Shown piece after piece: positions 35,013 to 44,341 of a DNA stretch of 64,000 nucleotides. Origin of the DNA: Candidatus Hydrogenedentota bacterium (GTDB lineage: Bacteria > Hydrogenedentota > Hydrogenedentia > Hydrogenedentales > SLHB01); the NCBI GenBank assembly GCA_013359265.1, contig JABWCD010000013.1:1-64000 (forward strand), in the 5' to 3' direction. The notes beneath the pieces were generated by a model that worked only from the letters and a program-made list of their open reading frames with translations, searched no databases and was not told the origin of the DNA. The first letter of the stretch is position 1. Every line of letters begins with the position of its first letter. A program made the position numbers and the translations under genes.

Positions 35013-35240
35013 TTACTGCCTGTCAGTCGAGAACGCTTGTTTGCCTTGGAGCACCTCCTTTCCGTCGATAGTTGCTCGCTCCACTTGCGCGGGGCTGAAA
35101 ATGATGTTCCGCGCATCGAGAGCAGGTAGCGGTAGGATCGGCACGGCAAGACGCGATCCAAGGGGTAGTTTCTGCACCAGTGGCGCAACTGAATCCCCAT
35201 TCGCAAATCTGAGAAGTGCCGACCTTGCGCGTAGCAATTT
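35013..35240 (-). pseudogene. Possible amidohydrolase C-terminal fragment
   Basis: About 75 residues on the minus strand ending FSPAQVERATIDGKEVLQGKQ, which recalls the C-terminal beta-strands of amidohydrolases (pattern D..NI.FS...V..V.VDGK.V), preceded by a segment resembling their 'NGA..LG...G.L' region. No metal-binding motifs remain and no start is credible. The rest of 34918-35405 holds nothing else that I recognise. This call is weak. Confidence 0.25.
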
Positions 35241-35405
35241 AGCACTGGTAACTAATATTGTCAAGAGGCTTTGCCGTAGTTCAGTAGTATTCGACGGAGA
35301 GTCTATACCTGACAGTCGCGCAAAAACTGAGAACGCCATGCTTGATTGGCGAAGTAACGGGATGAAATGCTTGGAGCATTCGATACTACTGCGGGAGACT
35401 TGGAC

Positions 35406-36617
35406 ATGTTGCAGCATGATGAATCGACAGGAATTGAACGCCGCGCATTTCTGGCGGCGGCGACACTGGCACTTGCGGGATCGGCGATTTCGGCAGGAGC
35501 GATCGAGGATGTCATCGGTGTCATCGAGCCGTGGACACCGGTGTCAGACGCGAAGATTCGCATCGGAGTCGTGGGCGGCGGGTTTGGGTGTTCGTTTCAT
35601 TGGCATCAACATCCAAACTGTGTGGTGGAAGCTGTCAGCGACTTAATTCCGGAGCGGCGCGATCGGCTCGTTCAAACGTTTGGGTGCGGCAAGACGTACG
35701 AGTCGCTTGAGAAGTTAATACTCGATCCGGCGATTGACGCCGTGGCGCTGTTTACCGGCGCGCCGGACCATCCGCGGCACACCAAGTTGTGCATGGAGGC
35801 GGGCAAGCATGTGATCAGCGCTTGCCCGGCGTGCTTGACGCTCGAGGACGCGGCGATGTTGAAGGAACTCAAAGAGCGTACGGGCCTTATATATATGACG
35901 GCGGAGACGTCGTATTACCGGTGGGAGACGATTACGGCGCGACGGATGCACGCGGCGGGACTGTTTGGCGATTTGGTGTACAGCGAGGCCGAATACTATC
36001 ACCCGATGAACCAGGCCGAGCGCGACGCGTTGTGGTACCGCGACGGCAAGCGCACGTGGCGATATGGATATGCGCCCATGCTCTACCCGACGCACTCGAC
36101 GGCGTTTCTCGTGGGCGTTACGGGCGATCGTTTGACGAAGGTGTCGTGCATCGGTTGGGGCGACGACGACCCTGCGTTGAAGGACAATGTGTACGACAAT
36201 CCTTTTTTCAACGAAACGGGGATGTTTTTGACGGACAAGGGCAAGCCGTTCCGGTGCAACGTGGGTTGGAAACTGAACGCTCATGGCGAGCGCGCACAGT
36301 GGTTCGGCACAAAGGCGGCGCTTTACATGCCCGGGTCGGGTGGGCAGCCGTACGCGATGCAATTGCCCGATAAGACGATTGCGGAACTACCGAATTATTT
36401 TCAGATGCTTCCCGAGTCAATGCGCAAGGACACGGGCCATGGCGCGTCGCATCCGTTCCTCACGAATGAGTTCATTATGGCGCTGTTGGAAAAGCGGGAA
36501 CCGGCCACGAACCTGTACGAGGCGTTGGCATTCTGTGTGCCGGGAATCGTGGCGCACGAATCGTCGAAGAAGGGTGGCGAACAGTTGAGCATTCCGAGTT
36601 TTGACAAGGTCAATTGA
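35406..36617 (+). CDS. Gfo/Idh/MocA-family oxidoreductase with Tat-like signal
   Basis: 403 residues from the ATG at 35406. The N-terminus has a twin-arginine pattern (ERRAFLAAATLALAGSAISAG), and the Rossmann motif is IGVVGGGFGCSFHWHQHPN. The usual EKP signature is replaced by a SACPACLTLEDA segment (residues ~135-147), so the catalytic lysine in that position appears absent. The C-terminal domain contains AEYYHPMNQAERDALWYRDG and YAPMLYPTHSTAFLVGVTG. Missing EKP suggests an atypical or non-dehydrogenase member. The substrate is unknown. It converges with the prepilin-like pseudogene (8-bp overlap). Confidence 0.82.
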   Translation: MLQHDESTGIERRAFLAAATLALAGSAISAGAIEDVIGVIEPWTPVSDAKIRIGVVGGGFGCSFHWHQHPNCVVEAVSDLIPERRDRLVQTFGCGKTYESLEKLILDPAIDAVALFTGAPDHPRHTKLCMEAGKHVISACPACLTLEDAAMLKELKERTGLIYMTAETSYYRWETITARRMHAAGLFGDLVYSEAEYYHPMNQAERDALWYRDGKRTWRYGYAPMLYPTHSTAFLVGVTGDRLTKVSCIGWGDDDPALKDNVYDNPFFNETGMFLTDKGKPFRCNVGWKLNAHGERAQWFGTKAALYMPGSGGQPYAMQLPDKTIAELPNYFQMLPESMRKDTGHGASHPFLTNEFIMALLEKREPATNLYEALAFCVPGIVAHESSKKGGEQLSIPSFDKVN

Positions 36618-37545
36618 CGCTTAGGCCCGCAGAAAGTATCGCGTCAAGAAGCGCATTGGATACTGGGAATCTGCCGTTTCGTCGGTACTCTTGAAACTCG
36701 ACGTGCCCATCGGCGAAAAGCACGTTACAACCCCGTGGGCGATGACGGAATACAGGAGTATTGTTGTCCAAGTTCGCGGGACCAACCTTGTCCCACATTA
36801 CGGGAACTCCCCGCACCTTCATCGGGCCTGGAGGCATATCCCAAAGGTATCGCTCCGGAGCGACCCGAAGCCTCTGGATCGATCGCCCGCCACCGGTACC
36901 GATGCCCTGTGCAACCGGAATATTGTTTTCAAGGCGATCGGCAAGCACCCGTGCGTACTCCAACGAGGGCTTGCTCATATACCTTGTGTTGAGCAACGGG
37001 AGCACTTCCCGCAATTGCGCGGAAAGTAACGCATCATCAACGCCAAACGGGGCGTAACCATTTGCCAAATCCGCTGGGTCGTCGGACACGAAGGTGTAAC
37101 CCAAGTACTGGAAACTTGCGTCCCCTCGCGTTGGTATTCCAGCATACTTGCAGCCGTCCCGGATGACATGAATATCAGGAAACTCATTCGCTGGGCATCG
37201 AAGTACTTCCCAATCGGATAAGTACTCAGGGAACACGTTCGGTGGGTTCGGGGTAAGGTTAATGCCTTCGTCAGCTCCGCAGTCGTCTCCCAGCGCCCTC
37301 GTCTGTATACCTTCCACAAGCCAAGGGTCCGGACCTTGTACCCTTGGCAGGAGGTCATTCCATTCCGCGCCGTACATCTTGAATATGAGGCCCTATTGTT
37401 TGAGCGTACCCTGGCACGAGGCGCGGTTTGCCGATTCGATGGAGCGTCTAAACGCGGGCATTAGAATCAGTAACGATAGCACGGCAATGGTCAGAATGGC
37501 GGCTAACGTGGCGCACCCAGGTGAGACTGTTCTGCCTTCGTTCAT
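36610..37545 (-). pseudogene. Prepilin-like protein interrupted by an in-frame TAG
   Basis: The reading frame continues from an ATG near 37545 (MNEGRTVSPGC), through a hydrophobic helix and RSIESANRASCQGTLKQ, to a TAG at 37395-37393. It then resumes in the same frame as GLIFKMYGAEW and ends with the family DGHVEF motif (CNVLFADGHVEF). The intact relative at 33877-34917 reads [15 protein letters not shown], so the stop falls where that protein has His. The prepilin cleavage site is also degraded (no GFTLIEL). Two separate lesions suggest a decaying gene rather than recoding. Confidence 0.78.
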
Positions 37546-37810
37546 ACTCAGACGTTCCCTATCAGATAGGTTTCCTCTGCGACGGCATCCCATGCATTTT
37601 ACACGGATTGAAGAATCGCGACACTACTTCCGATGTGAGGAACGCGCGCCAAATTCCGCCAACGACAATAACGCCACTCTGCGTGTCGGGAAGGAGGCTT
37701 CGGCGGGAATTGATGGCAACGTCAGCGAACAGGATATATGGTCCGTGTAAGAACAGTCTTGCCCATTTCCATCTGCCATTTCGCATATCACGTCGATATG
37801 GTTCAGCAGA

Positions 37811-38728
37811 TCACCGCTTGTGCCAGAGCAGGCGTGCGGCGGCGGAGGCGGAGAGCCAGAAGATGACGTTGGTGAGCGCGACGGCGAGGGCGATTGCGGC
37901 GGCGAGCGTATCGGACGGGACTCTGCCGACTTCGTGCAGCAGAACGGCGGCAGTGAGATAGGGTATGCCGGTCGCGTTGGGGGTGATGGGAATTGCGCTG
38001 GTGATTGCGTGCAATCCCTTGACTGCGGCCATCAAGGCAAACGAAACCGGGGCGTCAAAGGCCTGATACAACAGCATTCCGGCCCAGACGTCCATGAGGC
38101 CGGGCAGAACAGTGAGCACGGTTGCGGTCACGAGAGCGGAACGAAAGCGCTTGATGTCGTCGCTTGTATCGGCGGCAAAGTGCAGGGCGCGGGCCAATCG
38201 CGATTCGCTTGCGAAGCGCGATGCGGCGTACTCGAATATCCGACGTTGCGCGAGCACGAACAACGCGGCGGTAATGGCGGCGAGGACGAGCAGGGCGGCG
38301 GCGAGCATCGCGGTGCGGTTGGGAGCGCGGACGAGCAGGAACCCCGCAATGCCGAGGGCGATGGTCGTGACCATTTCGAGAATGCGGTCGAGGACGAGCC
38401 ACGCCGCTACACGCGGCGTGCGGTAGCGTTGAAGCAACAGCGGCGACAATTCGCCGATGCGCCCGGGCGACCATTCCCCCGCCGCTTTGGACAGCCAAAA
38501 GAGAGGGACCGCATCCGCCTCGCGTCCGAGTACGACGCGCCATTTCAGAACACGAATCCACAATGCCGCGAGCGTAACACCCGCCATCGCAGCGACGGGA
38601 CCGGGGCGCGCGCTAGCGAACGAATCGGCGATTGGCCGCCAGCCGACTACTACGACAACGACGAGATACACGCCCAGTCCAACGACCCAAAGGAGCGCCG
38701 TTGCGGAGCGTCGTGTAAGGATCGACAT
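37811..38728 (-). CDS. Lysylphosphatidylglycerol synthase TM region / flippase-like membrane protein
   Basis: A 305-residue protein with about eight hydrophobic segments and the motifs GEWSPGRIGELSPLLL (residues ~85-100) and AITSAIPITPNATG (~245-258), matching the UPF0104/AglD group related to the membrane half of MprF. Members are proposed to move lipids or lipid-linked sugars. It follows the DUF3500 gene by 12 bp on the same strand and is probably co-transcribed with it. No synthase domain is attached. Confidence 0.83.
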   Translation of the reverse strand: MSILTRRSATALLWVVGLGVYLVVVVVVGWRPIADSFASARPGPVAAMAGVTLAALWIRVLKWRVVLGREADAVPLFWLSKAAGEWSPGRIGELSPLLLQRYRTPRVAAWLVLDRILEMVTTIALGIAGFLLVRAPNRTAMLAAALLVLAAITAALFVLAQRRIFEYAASRFASESRLARALHFAADTSDDIKRFRSALVTATVLTVLPGLMDVWAGMLLYQAFDAPVSFALMAAVKGLHAITSAIPITPNATGIPYLTAAVLLHEVGRVPSDTLAAAIALAVALTNVIFWLSASAAARLLWHKR

Positions 38729-38740
38729 CTGACGAGATTG

Positions 38741-39784
38741 CTAGTGCGTGTGGTCGCCGGGATGCGCCGCGTCGGCATGCGCGGCGTAGTGCGCCTTCAA
38801 CGAGTCCATGCCGAAATCGTCCTTGAAGTCGCGCCAGACGACGTGGATGTGGTTTGCGTCGTTTTGGGTGTTGTCGTATTCGATGACGAAGGTCGGGCCT
38901 TGAACTCGGTAGTAGTGTTTCTGGCCTTTCTCGAAGCCGCCAATCCAAGCGAACTTGATGTTATCGAGGCCCGCGTCGCGCAGTTTCGCGATGCGCAGTT
39001 CGGCGAATTCCGGACGTTGTATGTTTGCCAGGACCTGAATGAGGCTGATCAGCGTGCCCTGTTGGTCTGGCGTCATCGCGCTGTAGGCCAACCCCAGATT
39101 TCCCTCGATAGAGGCTTCGCGGGACGCGCCGGTAATGATGTCCGCCGGGACGTCCTGCTGGAGCACGGCCTCCGTGCGCTGCTTGTCGTCCAGAGCCTTG
39201 ACGAGGCTGCGTCCGAGGTCCTCTTCGATACCGAGCGGGCGGGCGCCTTTCTTCGGGCCGTCCTTCACTTCGCCGGGGTTAGAACCGAGAAACTGGGGAA
39301 AAGTCGAGACGATCTTACCGTGGACGATGGTCCAGTGGAGGGAGATGTGGTGGCCTTCGTAGCGGATGCCCCAGTTTTCGGAATCGGAAGGCTTTCCGAA
39401 AACGGTGAAATAGTACTTGTCGGAATCGCGGCGGCCGACCTGATCGTTTTCGATGACTTTGAGGATGTCTTCGAGACTGCGAATCGTCTCGACGGTCTCG
39501 AACCCCTCATGGCTCAGCAGGGTCTTGAGGAGCGTCAGCGCGAGGCCGCGCTGCTTTTCGTCCATGCTCTTGAGGGGTAATCCGAGCCGCTCCTTGGGGA
39601 CGTAGTGCCAGTTTAGGCGTTCGTCCGAATTGAAGGGGAGCGCCGCGGCGGTGCGCTGTTCGTCGTTGAGGGATTCGAGCAACGCGTTGGCGCTCGCCAC
39701 AAGCTCCTGCAGCGGTTCGGCCCCCGCAAAGTGCGACGCCATTGACCCAAGCAGCACGGACACGACGAGCAATCTCCCACTCAT
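38741..39784 (-). CDS. Secreted DUF3500 protein
   Basis: 347 residues from the ATG at 39784, chosen because it begins a signal peptide (MSGRLLVVSVLLGSMASHFAGA); the frame extends a further 107 unlikely residues upstream. DUF3500 features are visible: LNWHYVPKERLGLPLKSM, YYFTVFGKPSDSENWGIRYEGHHISLHWTI and, near the end, TFVIEYDNTQNDANHIHVVWRD. The C-terminus is His-rich (DAAHPGDHTH). The family's function is unknown; the His pairs suggest metal binding. The operon continues into the flippase-like gene. Confidence 0.9.
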   Translation of the reverse strand: MSGRLLVVSVLLGSMASHFAGAEPLQELVASANALLESLNDEQRTAAALPFNSDERLNWHYVPKERLGLPLKSMDEKQRGLALTLLKTLLSHEGFETVETIRSLEDILKVIENDQVGRRDSDKYYFTVFGKPSDSENWGIRYEGHHISLHWTIVHGKIVSTFPQFLGSNPGEVKDGPKKGARPLGIEEDLGRSLVKALDDKQRTEAVLQQDVPADIITGASREASIEGNLGLAYSAMTPDQQGTLISLIQVLANIQRPEFAELRIAKLRDAGLDNIKFAWIGGFEKGQKHYYRVQGPTFVIEYDNTQNDANHIHVVWRDFKDDFGMDSLKAHYAAHADAAHPGDHTH

Positions 39785-39921
39785 ATACCCCACTCTCCCC
39801 CGCCGTTGGACGGTATCTGGCCGCGCGTGAAGGCGGCATTTGGCATATGCTATCATATTGGCATCTTGACCGCGCGGTCTGCGCGGCATTATCAGGCGGG
39901 TGTGAGTTTTCGGAGGACTGT

Positions 39922-40659
39922 TTGAGTACCAGAAGTATGCTCGTGCGCAATGTAGCGGCGCCGAGCGCATTTGTTTGCGCGGCGTTAACCCTATATGCCG
40001 TAGTGCCTTATGGAGCATCCAACCCCGACTCCCGGCAAATCGCCGAGGCGAAGTCCGCCGACGAAGGCGACGCTTCGGGCGAGGCAGGTGACCCCGTGAG
40101 TCCATCGCTCCCAGAAGCCCAGTTGGCGGTCCTGGCGGGCCACAAGTGGGAAAGCTGGGTCGGTGGCGGCCTAGGGGTTTGGGTGTCGGTCGATGAGCAA
40201 ATCCTCCGAATTATCCGCGACGGCCGGGTGCTTTGGCAGGCGCCGTGCGCGACCGCGGCGAACGGCACCGGCTCGAAGATGAACAGTCACAAGACGCCGC
40301 TGGGCTGGCACTCGGTGAAGAGAAAAGTCGGGGCCAACGCGCCGTTGGGGCAAGTCTTTCGCAGTGCGCAGGCCACGAAAGAAATCTGGAAGCCCGGGCA
40401 GGTTACGAAGGAAGACCTCGTGCTGACGCGCATCCTGTGGCTCACCGGCGAGGAGCCTGGAAAGAACCTTGGCGGCGACGTGGATTCGTACAGTCGTTTC
40501 ATTTATATCCACGGGACGAACGAGGAAGAAAAGATTGGTACGCCGTCATCGCACGGGTGCGTTCGGCTGAAGAATGCGGACGTCGTCACGGCGTATGACC
40601 TGATCCCCGAGGGCACGCCGGTGCTCATCACGGAGCGTGTCACGCCTGGCACCCCGTAG
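39922..40659 (+). CDS. L,D-transpeptidase (YkuD domain)
   Basis: 245 residues if translation starts at the TTG at 39922, favoured by a perfect GGAGG (39912-39916) five bases upstream; the ATG at 39937 is the alternative. A signal sequence follows (VAAPSAFVCAALTLYAVV). The YkuD catalytic motif is complete: IHGTNEEEKIGTPSSHGCVRL near the C-terminus, with catalytic Cys in SHGC. Such enzymes form 3-3 cross-links in peptidoglycan or attach proteins to it, in the periplasm. It is divergent from the DUF3500 gene. Confidence 0.93.
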   Translation: MSTRSMLVRNVAAPSAFVCAALTLYAVVPYGASNPDSRQIAEAKSADEGDASGEAGDPVSPSLPEAQLAVLAGHKWESWVGGGLGVWVSVDEQILRIIRDGRVLWQAPCATAANGTGSKMNSHKTPLGWHSVKRKVGANAPLGQVFRSAQATKEIWKPGQVTKEDLVLTRILWLTGEEPGKNLGGDVDSYSRFIYIHGTNEEEKIGTPSSHGCVRLKNADVVTAYDLIPEGTPVLITERVTPGTP

Positions 40660-40676
40660 AGAAGCCTCGACCGCGG

Positions 40677-41333
40677 TCAGCGTGGGTCGGGGAAGTAGTG
40701 GGCCTCGATCATTGCGCAGATTGTGTGGTAGATGACGAGGTGCGCTTCCTGAATCACTTTTACGGAATCGCCGGGGGCTTTGATGGCGATGTCGGCGAAT
40801 GCAGCCATCTTGCCGCCGTTCGGGCCGGTGAGCGAGACAACCGTCCCGCCGATCGCCTTCACCACTGACATTGCCATGAGGCAGTTTGTTGCGTTGCCGG
40901 ACGTGGAGATTCCGATTAGCACGTCTTCCGGTTTGGCGAGTGCGGCGGCTTCCTGCGCGAAGGCGATGTCGCGCAGCTTGATGTCGTTTTCGACCGCCGT
41001 CTTTAGTGAACCATTGAAGCCCAGCGCGATCGCCGCGAGGCCCGCTTCGAGATGATTGGCGAGGTCATCGCCGCAGGGCAGCGGCCTGAGTTTTTCGGCA
41101 AACTTTTCCGGCAGCGCGCGTTTGCGCTCGAAGCTCTTGCAGAGTTCTCCCGCTATGTGCATGGCGTCAGCGTTGCTGCCGCCGTTACCGCAGAGCAGCA
41201 GTTTCCCGCCGGCATCGTACATGTTGACGAGGACGCGATGCAGTGCGTTGATTGCATCAACGCAACCGTTGAGGTCGGCGCGGCGCGCTTTCATGCCGTC
41301 CAGAATTTGCGTTTCAATATCCGTGAGTTTCAA
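40677..41333 (-). CDS. gmhA: Phosphoheptose isomerase (GmhA-like SIS-domain protein)
   Basis: A 218-residue SIS-domain protein: LLLCGNGGSNADAMHIAGELCKSF, DVLIGISTSGNATNCLMAM and the C-terminal EAHLVIYHTICAMIEAHYF. GmhA converts sedoheptulose 7-phosphate to heptose 7-phosphate for ADP-heptose and LPS core. The region with CGDDLANHL contains the gap typical of GmhA rather than DiaA. It begins 12 bp after the stop of the deoxyhypusine-synthase-like gene and is probably co-transcribed with it. Confidence 0.9.
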   Translation of the reverse strand: MKLTDIETQILDGMKARRADLNGCVDAINALHRVLVNMYDAGGKLLLCGNGGSNADAMHIAGELCKSFERKRALPEKFAEKLRPLPCGDDLANHLEAGLAAIALGFNGSLKTAVENDIKLRDIAFAQEAAALAKPEDVLIGISTSGNATNCLMAMSVVKAIGGTVVSLTGPNGGKMAAFADIAIKAPGDSVKVIQEAHLVIYHTICAMIEAHYFPDPR

Positions 41334-41345
41334 CGGGGGAACTCC

Positions 41346-42452
41346 TTAGAGAACGGCGAGGGCCTGCCATAGCGTCAACAGAAAGTCACGGTTGTCGGCG
41401 CTGAGGTAGCGCATGGTCCCACCCATGCGGGCGAAAGTTTTGTTGTAGCGGAGGTAGTAATCGGGGTTGTCCGCGGGCGGCTCGCCCTTCGACCAGTCCC
41501 AATGCGATTCCGCGAGGTCGACGATCATCATGAAATGGTTGTCGATGTGTTCGCCCGTTTGTATTGCGAGGTTCTGCGACATCGACAGCGATTTCTCGAA
41601 TATCATCGGCGACATGACCGCGGAACCAATCGAGATATATACGCCGCCGTCGATGTTCGACACGCCATGCGCGTAGTAGAGAAAGTCGCGTTGGGCGGCG
41701 CGGCCGATTGAGGCACAATGATTCATCGGATGGACGTAGATGATGTCGTGTCCAATCATTGGATGCCCCGTGTACGGAATGCCGAGCCGGTACGCGGCGG
41801 ATTGCAGGCCGTACTTCTTGTAGGGGTGGGGGACGGCCAGGCGTCCCGGGTTCAGATCGAACGCGCGCACGTGGGTCAATAGATCGGCTGCCGCGGCTGC
41901 GCGATCGGAGTCGGAATCGACGAGCGTTTTTACGGTGTCCACGAGTTCCTTCTCGGACGGGATGTCGAGCCGTTCGTTTTCGACGAGCGCGCCGACGCTT
42001 TCACCGTAGCCGAGTCCCCTGTACGCCCCGACCAGGATCGCGAGATTGATGTAGAAGCCAGTTTCGTGCCAGGTACCGAACTCGCCTTTCGCGACATTCG
42101 CGCGGACGTCCTCGCTGCTGTGGCCCTGAAACGCGAATTCCCAGTCGTGAATGATGCCCGCGCCGTTCGTAGCGAGATGCGTGATCCAACCGTCCTCGAT
42201 CAGTTTTGTAAATACGGGAGCGAGGCCGTTTTTGATCGAGTGCGCGCCGAACGCGAGCATGCGCGAGGCGCCGGTCTCACGGGCTTTCACGAGGCGAGTG
42301 ACAGTTTCCTTGACCGCGGCATCTCCGCCGGCGCCGAGCGGATTGGGTTTCGCGTCGGGAGGGACGTGGTCCGTATCAATATGGACTTTGTTCGGGCGTT
42401 CCTTGAGCGGTTTGCAGTGGACTTTGAAACGATCGAGTTGGTCAAAGGACAT
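41346..42452 (-). CDS. Deoxyhypusine-synthase-like family protein
   Basis: A 368-residue protein with an overall resemblance to deoxyhypusine synthases: MLAFGAHSIKNGLAPVFTKLIEDG, THLATNGAGIIHDWE, GTWHETGFYIN and a Rossmann-type C-terminal half. The eukaryotic/archaeal catalytic motif (EFDGSDSGA with lysine downstream) is not seen; the comparable region reads GGVYISIGSAVMSP. Bacteria lack eIF5A, so the substrate must differ. Homologous bacterial proteins are NAD-dependent aminobutyl or sugar-related enzymes at best guess. Tight linkage to gmhA suggests a role with a phosphorylated sugar (inference). Confidence 0.68.
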   Translation of the reverse strand: MSFDQLDRFKVHCKPLKERPNKVHIDTDHVPPDAKPNPLGAGGDAAVKETVTRLVKARETGASRMLAFGAHSIKNGLAPVFTKLIEDGWITHLATNGAGIIHDWEFAFQGHSSEDVRANVAKGEFGTWHETGFYINLAILVGAYRGLGYGESVGALVENERLDIPSEKELVDTVKTLVDSDSDRAAAAADLLTHVRAFDLNPGRLAVPHPYKKYGLQSAAYRLGIPYTGHPMIGHDIIYVHPMNHCASIGRAAQRDFLYYAHGVSNIDGGVYISIGSAVMSPMIFEKSLSMSQNLAIQTGEHIDNHFMMIVDLAESHWDWSKGEPPADNPDYYLRYNKTFARMGGTMRYLSADNRDFLLTLWQALAVL

Positions 42453-42583
42453 TTTAGGCGGCTTTCTATCAATAGAAACAACCTATTTTAGCAGGGGGCG
42501 GAGGGGAAAATGAAGTTGGGCGTAAGCGTGACGATCGGGAGTTACGCGAGCGACGGCGCCAATTGCAGGCCAAAAAGGTCTGT

Positions 42584-43774
42584 CTACGCGGCGTCGGCTT
42601 TGTCGAGCACCTTGCGGATTTCGTGGGCGAGCGCGGACAGCCGGAATGGTTTTAGCAGGAAGGAATCCACGCCGCCCGCCTCGAGCAGATGGCTGGAGAT
42701 CAACTCCTGTTCGAATCCGGTGCAAACGATGAAGCGGGATTCCGGCCGGATCGCCTTGATACGGGGAAACGCGTCCGCGCCACCCATTACGGGCATGGAC
42801 ATATCGAGCAGAACGAGATGAATCGGACCGTCGTGCGACCGGGCGACGTCGACAGCTTCCTGACCATTTCGCGCGGTTAGCGTACGGTAGCCGAGACGGC
42901 GCAGGGTTTCCGCCGTAACTTCGAGAATCATGCGTTCGTCATCGACTACGAGGACGGTCTCTTCACCCGCCGGGACCGACATCGAGGGTGCGGGACGTGG
43001 AGCTTTCGCGGAATCGATTGCGGGTAGATACACGCGGCAGGCCGTACCTTTGCCGACGAAGCTGTTGATCTGAACGTGGCCCTTATACCGGGCGACAATT
43101 TTTTGGACCGTCGCGAGACCTTGGCCGTGGTGGCCGTCGCGCGTCGTGAAGCCGGGATCGTACGCTTTGGCGAGCGTTAGCGGCGACATGCCTTCTCCAT
43201 CGTCTTCGACGGAGAGCAGCACGTATGCGCCCGGGCGAAGTCCCGAACCTTCTGGTATCGATCCGTGGTCCAGCACGACGTTGCGCGTGCGTATTGTCAC
43301 GCGGCCTTTTCCGTTCAGAGCGTCGACGGCATTGGTTGCGAGGTTCAAGGCGACCTGCGCGATTGCCGTGTGTTCGGCAAGCACGCGCCAGAGGTCGGGG
43401 TCGATGTGGCGCACGATGCGGACGCTGGGCGCGAGCCTGGTTTCTTCAACGAGAAGCAGATGGTACACGATCGAATTAAGGTTGACCGGCTCGGGCTTGC
43501 GTTCGGCGCCTTGGGTAACCGCAAGGATGCGCTGGGTCAGGTTGCCGGCCAATTCGGCGGCTTTCTCGATGGCTTCGAGCGTAGCAACTCGGGGATGGTC
43601 GTCATTGAGATCGCCGCGCAACAGGGCGACGTTTCCAAGGACGGTTTCCATGAGATTGTTGATGTCGTGCGCGATACCCCGGCCGGTCATCGCGATGGCT
43701 TCGAGGCGTTCGGACTCTTCCGCCTGGTCGGCCCGCGTCTGGCGTGCCGGGTATTCCTTGTCTTCCGCCTGCAT
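42584..43774 (-). CDS. Hybrid histidine kinase with C-terminal receiver
   Basis: 396 residues from the ATG at 43774; a further 152 residues of open frame upstream are repeat-derived and rejected. There is no sensor or membrane segment. The H-box is GRGIAHDINNLMETVLGNVALL (His36). The HATPase domain has NLATNAVDAL (N-box), VEDDGEGM and GHHGQGLATVQKI. A receiver follows (TVLVVDDERM, LVLLDMSMPVMGG, SFLLKPF) with Asp and Lys intact. Soluble hybrid kinases of this type take input from partner proteins and often pass phosphate internally. It is monocistronic. Confidence 0.9.
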   Translation of the reverse strand: MQAEDKEYPARQTRADQAEESERLEAIAMTGRGIAHDINNLMETVLGNVALLRGDLNDDHPRVATLEAIEKAAELAGNLTQRILAVTQGAERKPEPVNLNSIVYHLLLVEETRLAPSVRIVRHIDPDLWRVLAEHTAIAQVALNLATNAVDALNGKGRVTIRTRNVVLDHGSIPEGSGLRPGAYVLLSVEDDGEGMSPLTLAKAYDPGFTTRDGHHGQGLATVQKIVARYKGHVQINSFVGKGTACRVYLPAIDSAKAPRPAPSMSVPAGEETVLVVDDERMILEVTAETLRRLGYRTLTARNGQEAVDVARSHDGPIHLVLLDMSMPVMGGADAFPRIKAIRPESRFIVCTGFEQELISSHLLEAGGVDSFLLKPFRLSALAHEIRKVLDKADAA

Positions 43775-44341
43775 GCTCAACCTCGGAAATGCCAATAATT
43801 CGGGCGAAACCCGTTCCGCCGCCGATGCACCGCGCGGGCGGAAGCAGTCACTGGGATCGCACCGGGCAGATGATAGCACAGCGGGGCGTAGGCACAAGCA
43901 ACTACCGGGAATCGCAAATCGGGTTCCGGAGCTGGGGCCTATGGGAGCAATGCGTGCAATGTGAGCAATGGGAGGGGCGGCAGTTGGGCTTGGAGGTGGA
44001 TTTGGCGGCGGATGCGGACCATATCGGCATGGACGCGCGGTAGCGAGCAGAAAACGGACGAATGCAACATCACGGACCGAATGGACGGGATGGACAAGAT
44101 GGACGGCATTGAAGACGCAGGCCGACATTCGATTAGGATTTCGAGCACGATCCTCCTTCGCCAGATTGGCATCGGAGGACGGGTATCGAGCACGTGCGCA
44201 AAAAGACAATAGCAAGCGGCAAAATTGCACAGTACTAATGAGGAACCTGCATCGAAGTGGACGGGTGACCCGTTGTTTGCGAAGTGTTTCTCAATGGAGC
44301 AATTATGCAGTGCGTGCGGATTGATAAATGGGGGTATTGTA
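43775..44341. other. Intergenic with short repeats, no gene
   Basis: About 570 bp between the divergently transcribed kinase and heparinase genes. It contains a repeat of the gagcaatgcgtgcaatgtg kind near 43945-43973 and the GGAC minisatellite at 44074. Open frames across it are low-complexity. The heparinase ribosome binding site (GGGGG near 44330) is at the right end. Promoters were not clearly identified. Confidence 0.4.
44074..44109 (+). repeat. 9-bp-period GGAC minisatellite, locus 2
   Basis: Four 9-mers: ggaccgaat, ggacgggat, ggacaagat and ggacggcat. They differ from locus 1 (24080-24115) at only one position, and the flanks are also similar (a cat/gaa..ACG..GCCGACA segment on the right). 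This indicates one dispersed element rather than chance. Confidence 0.85.

Noticed and set aside
42584-44230. Longer start for the hybrid histidine kinase
   Set aside because: The extra 152 residues cross the GGAC minisatellite and other low-complexity sequence; the ATG at 43774 gives a normal H-box kinase.
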